A stretch of 64,000 nucleotides of DNA from Hirudo medicinalis (GCA_011800805.1 MPNW01000030.1:105439-169438), one strand, 5' to 3'; numbered from the stretch's first letter, positions 1-18,600 are shown. Notes: generated by a model from the letters alone, not told the origin. Made by a program: numbers and translations.

Positions 1-4234
<4,234 letters not shown>

Positions 4235-4254
4235 AACTGTGATTTATAAGACCT

Positions 4255-4430
4255 ATGGATCACCTGCAAAAATTTTCCCGGTATAACAGGCCGTAGTTTA
4301 CCCGTAGGCCTTAGTATACCCGGGATTAAAACGGCATGGGTTAGGTTATACCCGGGTATATTATGGCCTGTGCGAATTTATACTCTGGGGTATATTAGGG
4401 TCTAGGCCAAATCATACCCCGATGATAGTA
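4255..4430. promoter_or_regulatory. Cluster of GGCC / TATACC motifs just upstream of the transporter start
   Basis: Within about 170 bp, right outside the minus-strand start codon at 4234, the motif AGGCC followed 5-10 bases later by TATACC (or CATACC) appears several times in both orientations: near 4280-4295 (GGTATAACAGGCC, inverted), 4315-4335 (AGGCCTTAGTATACCCGGG), 4364-4383 (GGCCTGTGCGAATTTATAC) and 4405-4420 (AGGCCAAATCATACCCC). A palindrome TATACCCGGGTATA-like block sits near 4346-4360. The position suits a promoter or 5' UTR, but it could equally be an old minisatellite. Function is inference only. Confidence 0.35.
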
Positions 4431-4650
4431 ATAGTTTTGAGCGATATACACATGAATTACAACGTTTTTCCAACATTTTACTTAAAATTGTAAACACATA
4501 GACTTTGATAAACTTCTACAGATATCAAAGATTTGCACCATACTTCTCAATAGTGTTTACGCATTAGAATAAAAACACATTCTAACACTCCATAATGCTA
4601 CCTCTAGTATAGCTGTTCAAAGTTCAACATTTATAACAACATGATAAAAA

Positions 4651-5365
4651 CTGTAAAAAAAAAACTTTTTAAAAACACGTTTTATTTCACCACCCAAAAA
4701 ATGCACTAAAAAGGAGACAATATTTGTTCGATCTGAGTCATATTAAAATACGTGGGTAATATAAAATTATCTTGACCAAAAATAAAAGTGTGGGGTGCTC
4801 TCCATAATATAATTTTCTATTATTGATACACTTACAATTTTCTATCATTTATACATTTACACTCAAGCATGATAAAAAAATGAGGCCAATGCGAGCGGAT
4901 TGACAGATAAGAGAAAGAAAGACTGAAAATTAATCAATTCAGGTTGAGTTGTACTTACATAGGGATTATACGAAACGTGAGCGGACCTAATATATGTGAA
5001 ATGACAGACAGAATAATGACGAAAAAACACCATTCATTCAAAAGAATATGCATGATGGAAATTATTTAGAATAGCAATAGCTATCAATTATCAAGTAGTG
5101 CATGGAAATGGAATTTTTTAATAAAAAATGTGAGGCTCATAAAATCTTCAAGTCGTTAACTATCGAAAAATTTCATATTTAACAAAATGAACGCATTTAT
5201 TATGGATAAATTTATTATAGTGAGCCCCACGCTTCTATTTTTAGTCAAGATAATTTTATATTACCCACGTCATTTTCGCCTCAGATCGAAAAATTATATT
5301 CTCCTTTTTGCATTTTTGGGCTGGTGAAATAAAAGCGTGTTTTTATAAAGTTTTTTTTTACACAG
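4651..5365. mobile_element. Foldback/MITE-like element with about 155-bp terminal inverted repeats
   Basis: The left arm (about 4651-4810) and right arm (about 5206-5365) are imperfect reverse complements over roughly 155 bp. Shared blocks include GTGGGTAATATAAAATTATC, TTTATTTCACCA and AAAAACACG. The interior has no coding capacity I recognise. No target-site duplication was certain, so exact ends may shift by 10-20 bp. The long arms would let a transcript fold into a hairpin. It lies about 0.4 kb upstream of the transporter gene. Confidence 0.8.
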
Positions 5366-5616
5366 TATTTATTTTATACTTTTTAGTCTTCAAATTTTGT
5401 AATGGACAGTCAAAAGTTTAGAAGAGTTTAAGCCGGGATCTTTAGTTTGTCATTTATTTTTGAAATTTATATATTTGAAATACTTTCATGAAACTAAGAT
5501 GCACCGAAACTGAGATTTAAACAAAAATCTTGACTTAGGATCACTATGTTTTCGTATGAGTTTTAAGCATGCTGTGGGTATTTGATACCAACAGGAGGTA
5601 TTAGGATTGTAGCCAA

Positions 5617-5823
5617 CTAGGAATAGAACCAGGGTCGCCGAGAGGGCGCAGGGGGAAAGTACCCAGGTGGAGTCCCCGATGCAGTTTGGTGGTGGAAGCC
5701 CACAAGCCTCTGCGCCAGTCCTGTCGCCTCCCCTTCCCCCTTGTCAAGCAAAAAAAAGTTTCTTTGGTTGGTGGAGGCCCCTGTGTAGTAACACATCCCG
5801 ACCAAGCCTAAATCCGGCACTGG
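5617..5823. mobile_element. GC-rich interspersed repeat with hAT-like ends
   Basis: This 200-bp block is far more GC-rich than its surroundings. It opens with CAGGGTCGCCGAGAGGG (from 5630) and closes with ATCCGGCACTG, whose reverse complement CAGTGCCGGAT resembles hAT-type termini. The two ends do not match each other and the flanking octamers differ, so it may be a chimera of two elements. A related start, GGTCGCCGAGAGGGGGCGG, recurs at 58859-58877. Confidence 0.45.
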
Positions 5824-5829
5824 CAATAC

Positions 5830-6687
5830 CACTCTGAATGCCTGCGGATTTGTAGAAGCAATATTTCTCCGACTGTCACATATTACCGATCTGGTTTATT
5901 AAGGCTGTGATCAGGAAATATAAGGAGAGAGTTTGACTAAACAATATTTCGGAAGACAATTCGAACAAATGATAATTTGGCATCAGTCATCGTCGAACAA
6001 TTTATAACGCCAACATCTTATAATCAAAAATCATACCACGAAATCATCAAACGATTGTTGACAAATCGGATGAAACGAAGAATTCTAGTTTTAGATGTCA
6101 GTACTTGTCTTCCTGGATCACCACAGCCACTTTAAAAAGCATTTTACAACATAAGGTTTTACCATTTGAAGACACTTCAAATGTGAATTTGAGCCATGGT
6201 CAAACAACATTAAAGTTATCCAACAAATTTTCTCTAATGTCAATTTTAACAGGGAATTATGGGAAATTCTCACGAAAAAGTTGGAGGATTAAGTCTGTCA
6301 AATAACATTTTGGAAACACATTTACAGATTTCATGATCTACTTAAAGGAGTTTGAATTTTTCTGATGATGACATAAATAATGGCGGAGGGTGCATCGTAA
6401 TAGATCCAAGACAGGGGTATTCATTAAGAGCCACAGGTGAGCCAGAATATGTCACAACCCTCACGCCATGATCTGCCTTCAAAGTTTATTAAACAACTTT
6501 TTAAAAATTTTTAGAATTTTTAAAATATCTTTTAAATTAATAAATAGGAAATAAATTTAAATCAAATGTTCTGGTGATTATCTAGCTCTTAATAAAACAA
6601 GTCAGAATATCACGTATTGTAGCTTCTGACGACGCCTTTTTTTTAACGAATTCAGACATTTCTGCTCAATAATGCGGGAATAATACC
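5830..6687. other. Stretch without a recognised gene, probably 3' flank of the dystrophin-family gene
   Basis: No conserved coding segment was seen. On the minus strand it follows the last recognised dystrophin-family exon, so it may hold a further 3' exon or the 3' UTR. The open frame at 6105-6305 (+) looks like chance. Confidence 0.5.
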
Positions 6688-9600
6688 TCATAATCTGCAT
6701 TTTTCAGATGATCCAAAGTTGTCTCCAATTGCCTATTCTGTCCCTCCAAGAACTGTATTCTTGCTTCCAACCTGCTTTTATGCTTTTTTAAATAATCTTC
6801 TTCACAGAAGATTTCTTTGCCAGTGTCGACAGACAGTTCTCTACAAAGAAGACTGGGCTCACTTCTAACCAGTTTTATCTGGTTGTATTCTGACTGCAAA
6901 ACCCTAATAAATTAACATTCCTACTTTATATATAATCATCACAATTTGTAATATGTATCTTAATCAAATACCTCCCAGGTTCAAACACATCATTAATTCT
7001 AGTACCCTTCCTGAATGATTGTGAGAATTTGTCACTTGTCCTTTCCTGGACAAGCATAATTCAATTTTACTGAAGCTTAATCATTTCTAGATGCATACAA
7101 CATTTCTGGGTTACTTACAACAGGTGACATTTCAAAAATTGTTTAGATACAAATTTTATGAAAAATATCCACTTGCAGTTGATTGTTCTTATCAACAAAT
7201 TACAAGTCATGTTAACGAAACCCCACATCAATTCCATGTAAGTTCTGGCAGTATTGAGCTATCAGGTTATGTTCATCTGAGTTTCTGAAAATAATTTTAT
7301 ATGTTGGAAGTGATTGTAATTATGGAGAGATAACTGAATTTGAAACTGCAAAAATAGTTAAATAATTGTATTTAACACAGATAACGATTTTTAGGAAAGC
7401 TATTTTTGAAGCTCTTGATAATGGATCCATATTCATTCAGGCAAAAAATCTTTTCATAAACTTGAAGAGAAACCAGCAGTAAAACTAACTCATGGATTGA
7501 AGGGTTCGACATGCGAGCAAATCTCGTCTGCTTTTGTTTGAACTCGTCATTGATTTCTTGAGGTGTCATATTAAAATGCTTGGGAGAAGATGACTGAGAC
7601 CTGATCAACAAGTTCTATTAGGAGCCATTTAAAATTGTATGTGATAAGCATATGTTTAATTCTACAAATCTTATTTCTTTTGATAGATGATAATGTTTAA
7701 TGATTGAATAACTTGTACTGAGCAAGTACTGAGACCTCTCAAAGAATTCATCAGCTGACTGAACTGGGAGGTAACCAAGTCTTGGATGTTTCTTGAAATA
7801 GCTTTTGGACCTAAATTTGTTTTTCAGCATCTTCTTCAGATCCCTCATCTCTTCTGTAGAGGATGCCTTTAATGTGTTGTTGTTATTAGGACTTCAAACC
7901 AATATAAAGTGAATTAAAATATAATGTAGTATTAAAATATTTCACCTCAGCAAAATATTCTTGCATTGGGTGACTCAATTTGTGATTCCTTGCAGAACAT
8001 CCTGAGAAGAAACAGTTCTGGCACAAGTCAAAATTAAAGCATTTCAAGCAATGATATCTGAAACAAATAAAATCGAATGTAAAACATTTCATTTTCAAAA
8101 TGTAAGGTTTTGAATTCAAAGACATAGAAAAAAATGTTTGTTTAAATGCATTACACAAATGCATTATAAAAATTTTAAATGATTCACTTTACCTAAACCC
8201 TGTGATGGGTGAAATCTTGCAGATGAAGCATCTCGCTTGATGAACTGATCTTTCAGCAGCCACCAAACGATGGAAAACATGCAACCAAACCAAAGATTGA
8301 GGTTCCATCTTTGTCCACTCCAAAAACTGAGCACACTTTATCTCCTGATTACAAAGAACCTGCAACACACATTGAATGAAAGAAAAGTGGAGCGACCAGT
8401 AATTCAATATTTTACGCACTTTTATTAAAATCAATTATTGGGGCTGCTGTTCATAAACAGTCCTTTCAAGTAACTGCTAAGTAAGTGATATGCAAAACAT
8501 AAAAATTTGATAACAACGATTCAGTTGATACTAATATACTAGTGATTTTAGATAAACTTTCGAAAGCCAATATTTTTTCTTACTTTTTCAAAGCAGTTCT
8601 TCACACTTGGTTCAACGTTAAGTCCTCCAAAAGCCTGAACTTCCCCAAGCTGAAGAGGAATTTTGAGACATTCAATGAGAAGGCTTGCCAGCTGTGACGG
8701 TCTGACGTAACCCTGATTATCAGCCACAATTCCAAACAATCCTGTAAAAAATGTCAAAGTGAAACCATCTACGTTCACAGTTGTGCGTGGCTACAAAATC
8801 AAACCTTTGAACTTTTCTTCCAAAGAACCATTGCATAGTAGAATGATGGAAACTTTGAAAGAAATGATTTTGAAATATCCTGATCTGCCACTGCAAGGGA
8901 AGATGCATGTTGTTGAATGATTCTTATAAGATACTTTGAAACGCAGCGATGGTACGTACGAATCAAACACATTGAAAAGCCAGTTGAATATCAAATCCAC
9001 AGTAGGCATCGACCTGTTTTGCTCATTAATGAACAGATCCAACAACCAGGCCATCACATCCGTGACACTGACCGCTGAATCACTTGGATGGCAGAGCTTG
9101 ACCTTGAAAAAGTCGACCACATAATCTAGCGAAACAGACGACACTAAAAGGAAATTTGGCAGAAGTCACAATCGTGGAGAAGATGGAAATGAAGCGTTAA
9201 ACAAACATCTGAGGCGCAGTTGCAGCATTCTCAGCTTCATGGCTGTCCTGTAAGCTGAGAACCTCACATCATTCAGGCCATCTGTTACCGTGGGTAATAT
9301 CAAGTGTTAAGAATCTGATTTAGAGTCCCATCACATTTTTTAAAATGAAATTACAATTATTCGTGAGACAAGACATAAGCTGTAAAAATAAATAAGTGGC
9401 GCACGACAGGGATGCTAATGTTTAAAATGCTTTATGTATTTATGGATGACTCTCACATCCTCGACATTAGCTTTAGTAACTTATCTCAATTCATGCATTA
9501 AATTCCTCTTCTCAAACGAAATGTAAATAAAGTCTAGCAAAGGCATAACTAACTCAAATCATGTATCAAATTGGTCATTTCTGGATGATCCCATTGAGTA

Positions 9601-12600
9601 GACTCATTTTCATGACTTGATATAAAATGTGGTTCAGCTAAAATATATACTTAATTACTAATAATGACTTTAAATTCACTTTATATAATAAGGCACATTG
9701 AGAGGTGTTAGAGCCCTTTCCCAAGGTGGCTGAATCGGAACTGTGGATGAAAGAGATTGGCTGCTAATGTCTCATCATATGATTGGCTGATTGTTATGTC
9801 ACATAAGCGAACCAACTTGAGAGAAAGATTTGTATGTTGTCATCTTTCATTTTCAAGATGTCTGACAGGTTCTTGATTCTTTGTTCAGCCGACGAATTCA
9901 TTTCTTGCCACCTAAAGAGATTTAAACAAAACTAATGAAAAATCAAACTGAAAGCTTGTGTTTCTAACCCGGTTTTAACAACGCGCGCGAACACTTTTTG
10001 CTCAAAGTTCATTTCTTTGTCATCATGATAAACAATTGAATTAATTTCCTCCATTTATTCATGAATCCTAACATAGAAAAAATGTACAATGAATTAATAA
10101 ATTTAATTAAGTGACTCACTTTCTGTTGTATTCTTCAAGCCTGACTACATATTTATGCGAGAGTATTAGTCCGCCATCTTGTAATTGATTTGCCACGGCA
10201 TTACAGTCGTCTATCAGAAACTTCAGAGTGGAGATTGACTGATGATAAACCTAATTAAATGATAAATTCCTTCCTACAAGTTAACAAGCTTTCAATTTCA
10301 CCAAAGTGTTATCATTCTGAGAATGGTGTCAGTCGACAAAATTGAAATTCTCAGCCCCTACCAAAATGAGCTCAAGATGCAAGAATGATGCCGAATCTAC
10401 GAATCCGTACAGCAAGCAAAAGTCCCAGGAGAACCGAGGCGGCTCAACAAGGAGCTCACACCGTCATTATGTTTTGGTTGGTAAATTTTACCATTGAAAC
10501 TAAACCATAACTGAAATACTAAAGTATTGAATATTGGAATTTTGAGAGAAAAGGCATGTTTTCCCAAAGAGATCACGTCGCGGGTGAATCGATCCAAGGC
10601 GGATACTGATCGTTTTCATTCGTTTCAAGGAAACCGTTTTGTAGTTGAAAGATAGATTTGTAGTTCGGGACAAAAATGATGAATCGAGGTATAATTATTG
10701 CTCCTTTTCCTCTGCCAATGAGACCTTTGGATAACCAAAGTCTCAAGCTCCTAGCAGCAGTGCGACGATTTCTTAAACGTAACAGTGTTCCAAAGAAAAT
10801 ATTGTGAGCACAAATGTTAAAACATTGAGTGATTATTTCGGCCAGCTGAAACAAATTTCAATCCCTGGGATTTTAATAGTTTCGTAAAGTCGAACAATTT
10901 TATAAACATCGCGCTGTGAATTGCACTGAAGTTCATTTCAATATTTGTTTGCACTTGAGTATAAAATTCATTCTAAAGAATTTAAATATTAGTTAATGCA
11001 AAAAATATGAATAATTATAAGAAAATGTAAAATTATTTAATCTTTATGTTTTTGCTTAGACATGATTTCTCGAATTGATGGAAAATGGACCGTACCAAAG
11101 TTCCTGTCCAGATAGTCAATGAGTTATAAGATGCCTGAGTAAATTGGTGATTTATATGAGACGATCTTCATAATAAAGAGCGGTGACAATGAAACTTAAC
11201 ATGCTTGTGTATACTTTGTATGCGTTATATGGTAATATACTTTGTATGTGATAAGGCTTAACAGTAAAATTCCTCTGCCACTAAGAGAGAAAAAGTTTGA
11301 AATTTTAAATAATGTGGAAATATTCTCCTTGTTCTTTTCTTGCCTTAAAAATGGAGAGTTTCAAGTCTCCAAATGTCAAAAAGTAAAGAGCGAGGTAAAA
11401 GGTAAGCAAGGTTGTTCGCTATTTAGTGGACTTTTTCTGGATCAATGATTGTGATCATAATCCTTCGATTATGTTGTAATAAGAATATATTTTATGAACC
11501 TTGAACGCTTTTCAATGAAAAGATTAATGGAGTCTAAATTTATCTTTCTATATTCTTCTGTAGGAAATAACATAATCGATTTATTAGAATTTGGAAGTGA
11601 TTTACGACTAAACTCGTTAGTTGGTTGGTATTCGTGGTAGCGGGTTAATTTAACAGCGAATCCATCGGAAATTTATTGTTTCCTAAAATAGATCGCTTCA
11701 AATCGGTTCTCTTCAATGTGATTAAATTCACCGAAAGCAGATATCGAGTCTTAGATTGGGAAGTTATTAATATTTCGAATAATAATTAGAATCTCTCCTT
11801 GATTGCTGGAATTTCAGACGAAACAATATGATGTCATGTTGGAGCCACAATAATTAACTTGAGTCAATTTAAGTATGAGCAATTACCTTCGCTCTTTTCA
11901 TTTCGCTGCACAAATTGTCTGAGCCGAGTTTTTCCACAGGTAGCCAGAAATTTTTTTCAACCAATTGATGCAATCCCTTCTCCAATTCATCCAGCAACTT
12001 CTGCAGCAATTGCAGACTCTGAAATCGTTATTTATAAACATGGATAAAATATATGGTTACAACTTTTAACTTATCTTTCGTTATGTTTAAGATGAATTGT
12101 CCATTTCTTTGTCAAATGAGTGATGTAACACTTAAAATTGGCTGTCACAATTTGCCATTTAAATCCAGATCATTTTACATGCAAAACAATAATGTCATTT
12201 TATTTTCAATTTCCAGTGATGATCAGATCATTGTTATAAGGAATTTCGATTTGAAACACTAATTTTTGAAATTACCCTTATCTCTACACCTACACAAAGT
12301 CATCTTAAACTTTCTATTTCCCTAGTTCATAGTTGAGGTTTATTTATAAGTTAAAGGAATACAAGGTTAATGAAAATCAGCTGTGGAATCCAACAACTTT
12401 GTAGGTGCTGCACACAGCGATGTAAAGGTCAACAACTTTCTGACGAATATCAATCCATCTCCTTGGCAGAGCATGAGAAAGATCGTTGATGATTGCAATC
12501 GAGTTGACAAGTTTCTTGTTTTCCGGAGTATTATGACCTATTGGATGGACTTGTAATGAAATGGGTCATCAATCATCTTCTTGCGTCTCATACTCACCAA

Positions 12601-15600
12601 ATTCAAACAACGATTTCAAACTCTCCTCGTGGGCAGCCAAATGTGCCGTTTCAACGGCCTTTTCAAGTAAAATTCTCTTTTCCTCTAAATCCACCTGAAT
12701 GATCTGAGAAAGTTATGAACAAATGACAATCATTATCGCATGAAAAAGATCATTGATGTGATGATGTGTGCAGGTTAGTTCAATAGGTTGCGTTCCTGCA
12801 TGCGGCGGTAATGGCAACAGTCGTAATGTGTTCGCAGCCCAGCTTGCTCTGCCAGGGAGCGCCCTCAGGTGGGTAGAGCGATTAAAAATTGCTTACATAC
12901 CATACTCAGACACTCAAAAGATCGGCTAAAACCAAATACAAAATCACTCTAAATTTGTAAGTCTAGATTAAGTTATATGGAATTTCAATATAATACATAT
13001 TCAATTACAGACAATATATTATAATAACATATTCACTTTTTACTAAATATCATAACATCGACAAGAAAACCAGAATATATAAAAATCGTTGATGATTGAT
13101 TTAATATAAACTGCAAAAGCAATATTACCTGGAGTTCTTTACGCTGGCATTTTAAGGTCTGCAAGTCACCACCGAGAGGTTGTTGACGTGAACAGCCTTC
13201 TTCCTGTCTTGTCAACCACTCGTTGAGGTCGGTCAGTATCTTCATCACCTGTTCCAAATACTGCAGCAAAACTTTCGCTTGGTTCCTGCGCAGAAAATTT
13301 AGCAGACATCCGAGGAAACGTGTAGGATACAAAATTTAATGCAAACTGCTCTGCATTCTTGTGACTTCTGTTGAGAGAATCCTTCAAGGCATCGATTTCC
13401 TTCGTCAGGAAATCCTCCCTTCCAGATGTATTCCTCTCCTTGGAGTGATGTTCGTTTTGTGAAATATTTCCATGAGCCTCCTTCTCAAACTTCAATTCCT
13501 GCAAGAGATTGTTGATGCCCAATAAAAAGGTTGATGTGCAGCAGATCAAGAATTCCATTTTTATTTCTTCTATTCCCGTAAACATGCAAATAATCTGGCG
13601 TCATAATCCTTGCGGGTGCTGTATGAAACGCCCGGTGTTATTTTGTGAATCTCCTGTGTTTATTCCGAATTCCATACACAAACATGAAGACATTAATTTA
13701 TGAAGGAGTAAGAAAATGTTCCCTCCAAGATCAAATATTCTGCTAGCGTTCTCGGCGAGCGATTCACCAAGTAAGAGGCTTGAGAAGAGGAAACTTTCTT
13801 GGAAAATTATGGGGCCAAATAAATTTGAGATCACGAAAATCATATACTTATTTAGTTGAGATGACGCTTTTAAAATGTGTCCGAGGTATTCAATTCAGAT
13901 TGATTAAATTACAATTTAAAGTCAGTTCATTAACAGATTTAATGATAAAACTTCATTTCATGATTTTAAGCTGAGAGAAGAAATGCAGAGAAATGTCAAC
14001 ACGTGCGTTGTCAGAAGAAATTCTAAATAAACATCGACATTTTCTGATGCATCGTGCATCGACCAAATCTGAAACATTTTTGTCACGTTCTTTGTTTTCC
14101 ATCGATCGAAGAGGAAATTTTCAACATTGATCCGAGTATTTTCTCGTATATAAAATTCTACTGTTATTAAACTCTGCGTGCCATAAACAAATGAGAATTT
14201 GTGGATGGTAACGAAATTAAAGAAAATCACCGTAGCAGCTAATGAGAAGATTAGCAGGCGGGAAGTTTGGAGTCGGACATGAGAGACGAAGAGTGGAGCA
14301 TGAGTGAACGTCTGCCGATATTTGCATGTATCGATGGATCTTCTCGTCTTTTTTCGACGTCAAAAACCCCTTTAGACATTTCTAAGACTTATGCATCACG
14401 ATTAACTTTTGGACGAAGTGACGGTCCGTATACCTGGGAGGGGAGGCTCGTAGAGAAAAATAATGAAAAACATCGAAAATCCCCGTCAGCCATAAATCAA
14501 AAGACTCGTAATGTATTGAGGTGTTCCCGAGAAGCGCGGCGGAGTCTGATTTATCTATGTGATCTTGATTGCTGAAACTAATTCCCCTCTCCTTGCGCGT
14601 CCCGTTTTGTCTTGAGTGATATGCTAATTTGATAAGGCACATTTTTTCTCGGAGGCGGAGATGAAGGCACGGAAATAGGGCTTCTCGAGGAAACATGAAA
14701 ATTTGATTTTTAATCTTTTGTTCGCTCGCATTTCCACCTGAAAAATCACGACTTTTAAACATTTCTGCAGAGACGGAAAATTGTTAGCTACGAGCATGAG
14801 GAGGCAGCCTGCAATTTCCATGACGAAGGAGCCATTTTTGCTGCGGTCTGTGTTATTATCCTAATGGTCTTCTCGATTTATATGAGTGAGATTACCAAGC
14901 AAGCTTTTGTAAATTCAGCTTTTACCACGTCGTGTCCTTCGGATAAATCACGTCCATAAGAAAATTCGTCGACTAATTGCAGCCTTCAAATGGCTTTGAA
15001 ACGATTGCAAACATTTTGCCACGGTTTTGAAATAAAAGAATTTATTGAATAATTCGGTTTTGTAGTGAATTCAATCTTCGAATCCAATCGCAACCAGTAG
15101 GAGTCCATCATCCATTGGAGCATTTTGAAAAATATCATTGCAATCCAAAGCATCAGTTTTAGCAATTGGGTTGAGAATAAAATGAAACCATGCAGAAAAC
15201 GGTAATGTGGAAGAAAAGCTTAAAGATCCCAAAGGTGTGGTTTGTTGGATTCTGCTCTGTGGATGCGAGGATGTGCACCACACGAGTCTGGCTCAGCAAT
15301 ATCTGATTAGATTATCTCTCGGGACGAGTCCAGGACGCAAGAAAATGGAATTGCAGAAGAGTGTCCAGCTTGCATGCTCAATAAAATGGAGACGTCTTGC
15401 GAGACCAATGCGTGTTTCCTGATGAGTCCAATTGTTCATTCACATCAACTAATCCTCTGGCGCACATTCCGCTCATCAGTTTTAGGCGCCGACTTCCTTT
15501 CTTACACGTACTCTCGACTTATTTATTACTTGTGCACACATTTTGGAGAATGGACAATTTTCTCCAACAAAAACAAATGAAAAAGTGGAATGACAAACTG

Positions 15601-18600
15601 ATGTCGCCTTGTTGTTGTGAACTGAAGCGAACGCATTCCGAGGGTTCGAAATAAAGTTTGAAATACACGTCTTGTGACCGACATTAAATTCCATTGCATC
15701 CTCGAACAGGACTGAATCGTGATTAAAAATGAAATAATTGATTATTTGGTTCGATTTAAAGGTTTGACAGTTTATCCGAAGATGAGCCAACAATTTGGGG
15801 GAAAGCTTTGAAAGAACGAATGTCTGCCATTTACTCGTTGAATTAATTTTCTTCAAAATTTTTATTCCAAGAATTGCTACATCTTTTAAAAACTGGGGCC
15901 ATTAAGAGCTGATACAGCAATTCATACGTTAACAAAGACACGGGGACAATGCTTGTTTTCTAGGGACAAAATAGCACAAAATTGATTAGGCCATGCTCTC
16001 CCAATGAAGGCCTGAAGAATTAAAGTTTAACGGTCGTCACTTGCAAAGAGAATTCATTTGAGAGAGATTTTCACCAAGCAATCAACATATCGACCATCTT
16101 TGGAGATGTGATCAACTCCAATGGTTAGGCCGTTTCCTTAGAAAGAGAAGCAAAATGCTTCATCCAGAAGAGCCCGGTCACTAATCTTTAAACTTTTAAT
16201 TAATGGACAAAATTTCGAGAAATTTAAAATTCGCCAAGCTAAGAACGATCTTCGGTAAGTAGCAAATTGACTAATTTAAGGAGCCTAGTGAACATAGAGG
16301 ATGCAATTTTATGTCTGATTAAACTCGTAAGATGTCCATGCCTTTCTTCGCAAAAGTGATTGATTAAGCCGAGACAAATGTTCAGAATGAAATATTGTTC
16401 GAATGTTTTGCAAGCATTTCTCAATTCTGATCAGACGGAACTGCAACGTTTTGCCTGGAAAATATCTGCCGAGTGAGAATGGCAGGAAGGAACAACTTAA
16501 TGCCCACGTCTTATTTGCTTTTATTCATTTTTCGTTTTTCATTCTATCATTCCTTTCTTGATTCGAGACAATAAAAAATTATAAATAAATAAATTTTTAG
16601 TATTGAATGGAGGTTATAATTCAATTCAGTGAAAATATATTTCGGAGTTAAGGACGGTCGTGAAAAATCAATATTTAATTAAATCGAACAATTGTTATAA
16701 AGATGGCAAAATTCCTACATTCGTTCCACCACGTGCATAATTATCAAATAAATCGAGAGTTCCTTGAAGAATAAATTTGAATTAAAAATATTCTTTTAAC
16801 TGACGTAATTAATGTAAATTGAATATTAATTAATGTAATTATGAACATCCGAACATCCGTTGGTGGTTGAGAGACCTCACATGGAGGAGAAATTGGAAAG
16901 TCCTGACGAAGCCGAATAAACCGTAAAGAAGCTGATTAATACACCTTTGACAGATTAGTTCATATCACTATTCAGAATCTTAAATTGCTTGAGTCCCGGA
17001 GTGTGGGTCGCAACTGACGAAGAAAATTTACCACGTTTTGAATCCAGGAATTGAATTTTTTTCTTAGTAGGATTATTTAGAATTTATTCTGAATTTTTCG
17101 TTTAAATTTTGAGATCGACATCCCTTTGCTTGGGAGTGGGAAGAAATGCTGAAAGAAATTCGAATAATCAGAAGATGTAATGTGGGCGCTCAACTCCCAG
17201 AGTAATATTGTGGACATGAAGTGCGTGTTTTCCTGGTCAATGCCATCAAGTCCCCGGTGCCAGCACTCAGCAACGCACATCCTGAGAAACCACATTTTGA
17301 GAAGTCACATTTTGTTACACATTTAATTGCAGATTCAGAATCGGTTGTTGTTAGACAAATTGCTTATTTGTCTCCAAATAACATGTCCAAAACTGCTTCT
17401 CGCCTTAATTTCCACCGACCGTTTTAATTTTTCAACAACAGCAAGTTTCATTCGTGGCTCATCTTCCATTTCTCCTTCAAGTGCCACATGCTTCCTTTCC
17501 AGGGAATAACTCCAATCAATTTCAGCATATGTTTCCATTTTTCGGCCCATAAAACGAAGAATCACAAGCAGCTCCTATTCTTCTTGAACTTCTGGAGATC
17601 GATAAAATATGTTTTTCTTTTTCAAAAATGAAAAACGGCAAATGATTCGAGATTATATGCTCGAGCGAACGAAGCATGTTTACATTCTAATCTTCTTTTC
17701 AGAGTATTTTGCAAGAAATTCTTGAATCAACATCGAGACGGACGCTCCAGGACAAATTGCAGTGACACGGAACAGCTCGGTGCTTCTCTAACCGACAATT
17801 TGAAAGAAAAATCACAAAATGTGAAGGAAATTGAACGCACAATAAGTACACGTTGTGACTGCTTTTATAATTGCCAGAAACCATTCGTTGTCTTGGAAAA
17901 TGGAAAACAATTTTTCAATGAGAGAACTTAACTGGCAACTGGTTGAGGGAGTAGCATACCTGTTTGTGTGCCTGAAATTCTTGTACGAAGAACATTCAAG
18001 CCTCGGGTTCTTGGCGAGCAAAATGCACCATGAATCATACGCCAATTTCATGATTTCCTGCCTCGCTAATGGCGGACAGTTTTGAACGTGCGAATGCAAT
18101 CCTTTGAAGGAATTGAAGGAAGACCTCGTCTTTTGCACCAGAAATCAACAACTGCTAATCCTTAAAAATCCAGAATCATCATGTTGCATGAGTGAATGAA
18201 GGCTAAAGAAGTTCGATGTCCGAGTTGTCAATGCATCTTAATTATGCTGCCTGTCATACCTAATTGCTCGCCTTCTTTGCAGAGAGCACTCCTCGTCTGA
18301 ATGGGCCTCAAACAACTCAAACAAGCATTTCATTGGCTCCCTGAGGTCCGACAGTTGATAAAGGTCGTGTTTACATGCAGTCCGGCAATGATTTCCAAGT
18401 CTAAACTCTTGAGAGCAATAATGGAAATGCACACGACCTCCGATGTTTTTTGCGATTTATTCCCGTCCCTCTCGCGAAATACCCCAAACTCAAGCAAGTA
18501 AGCATGAAAAATCGGGAGAGGAAATCATATTCCAAACCTGATCTATAAATAGCTGTTCCCTCAGCAAGTCCTGAAGAACTGTGGAGTCGAGGTTTTGACT

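Noticed and set aside
10173..10183. CAAGATGGCGG, a perfect YY1-type site on the minus strand
   Set aside because: It falls inside a dystrophin-family coding exon (QLQDGGL), so it is probably codon coincidence.
10573..10854. 93-residue minus-strand open frame in the dystrophin-family gene
   Set aside because: No resemblance to dystrophin or any domain I know; probably intronic.
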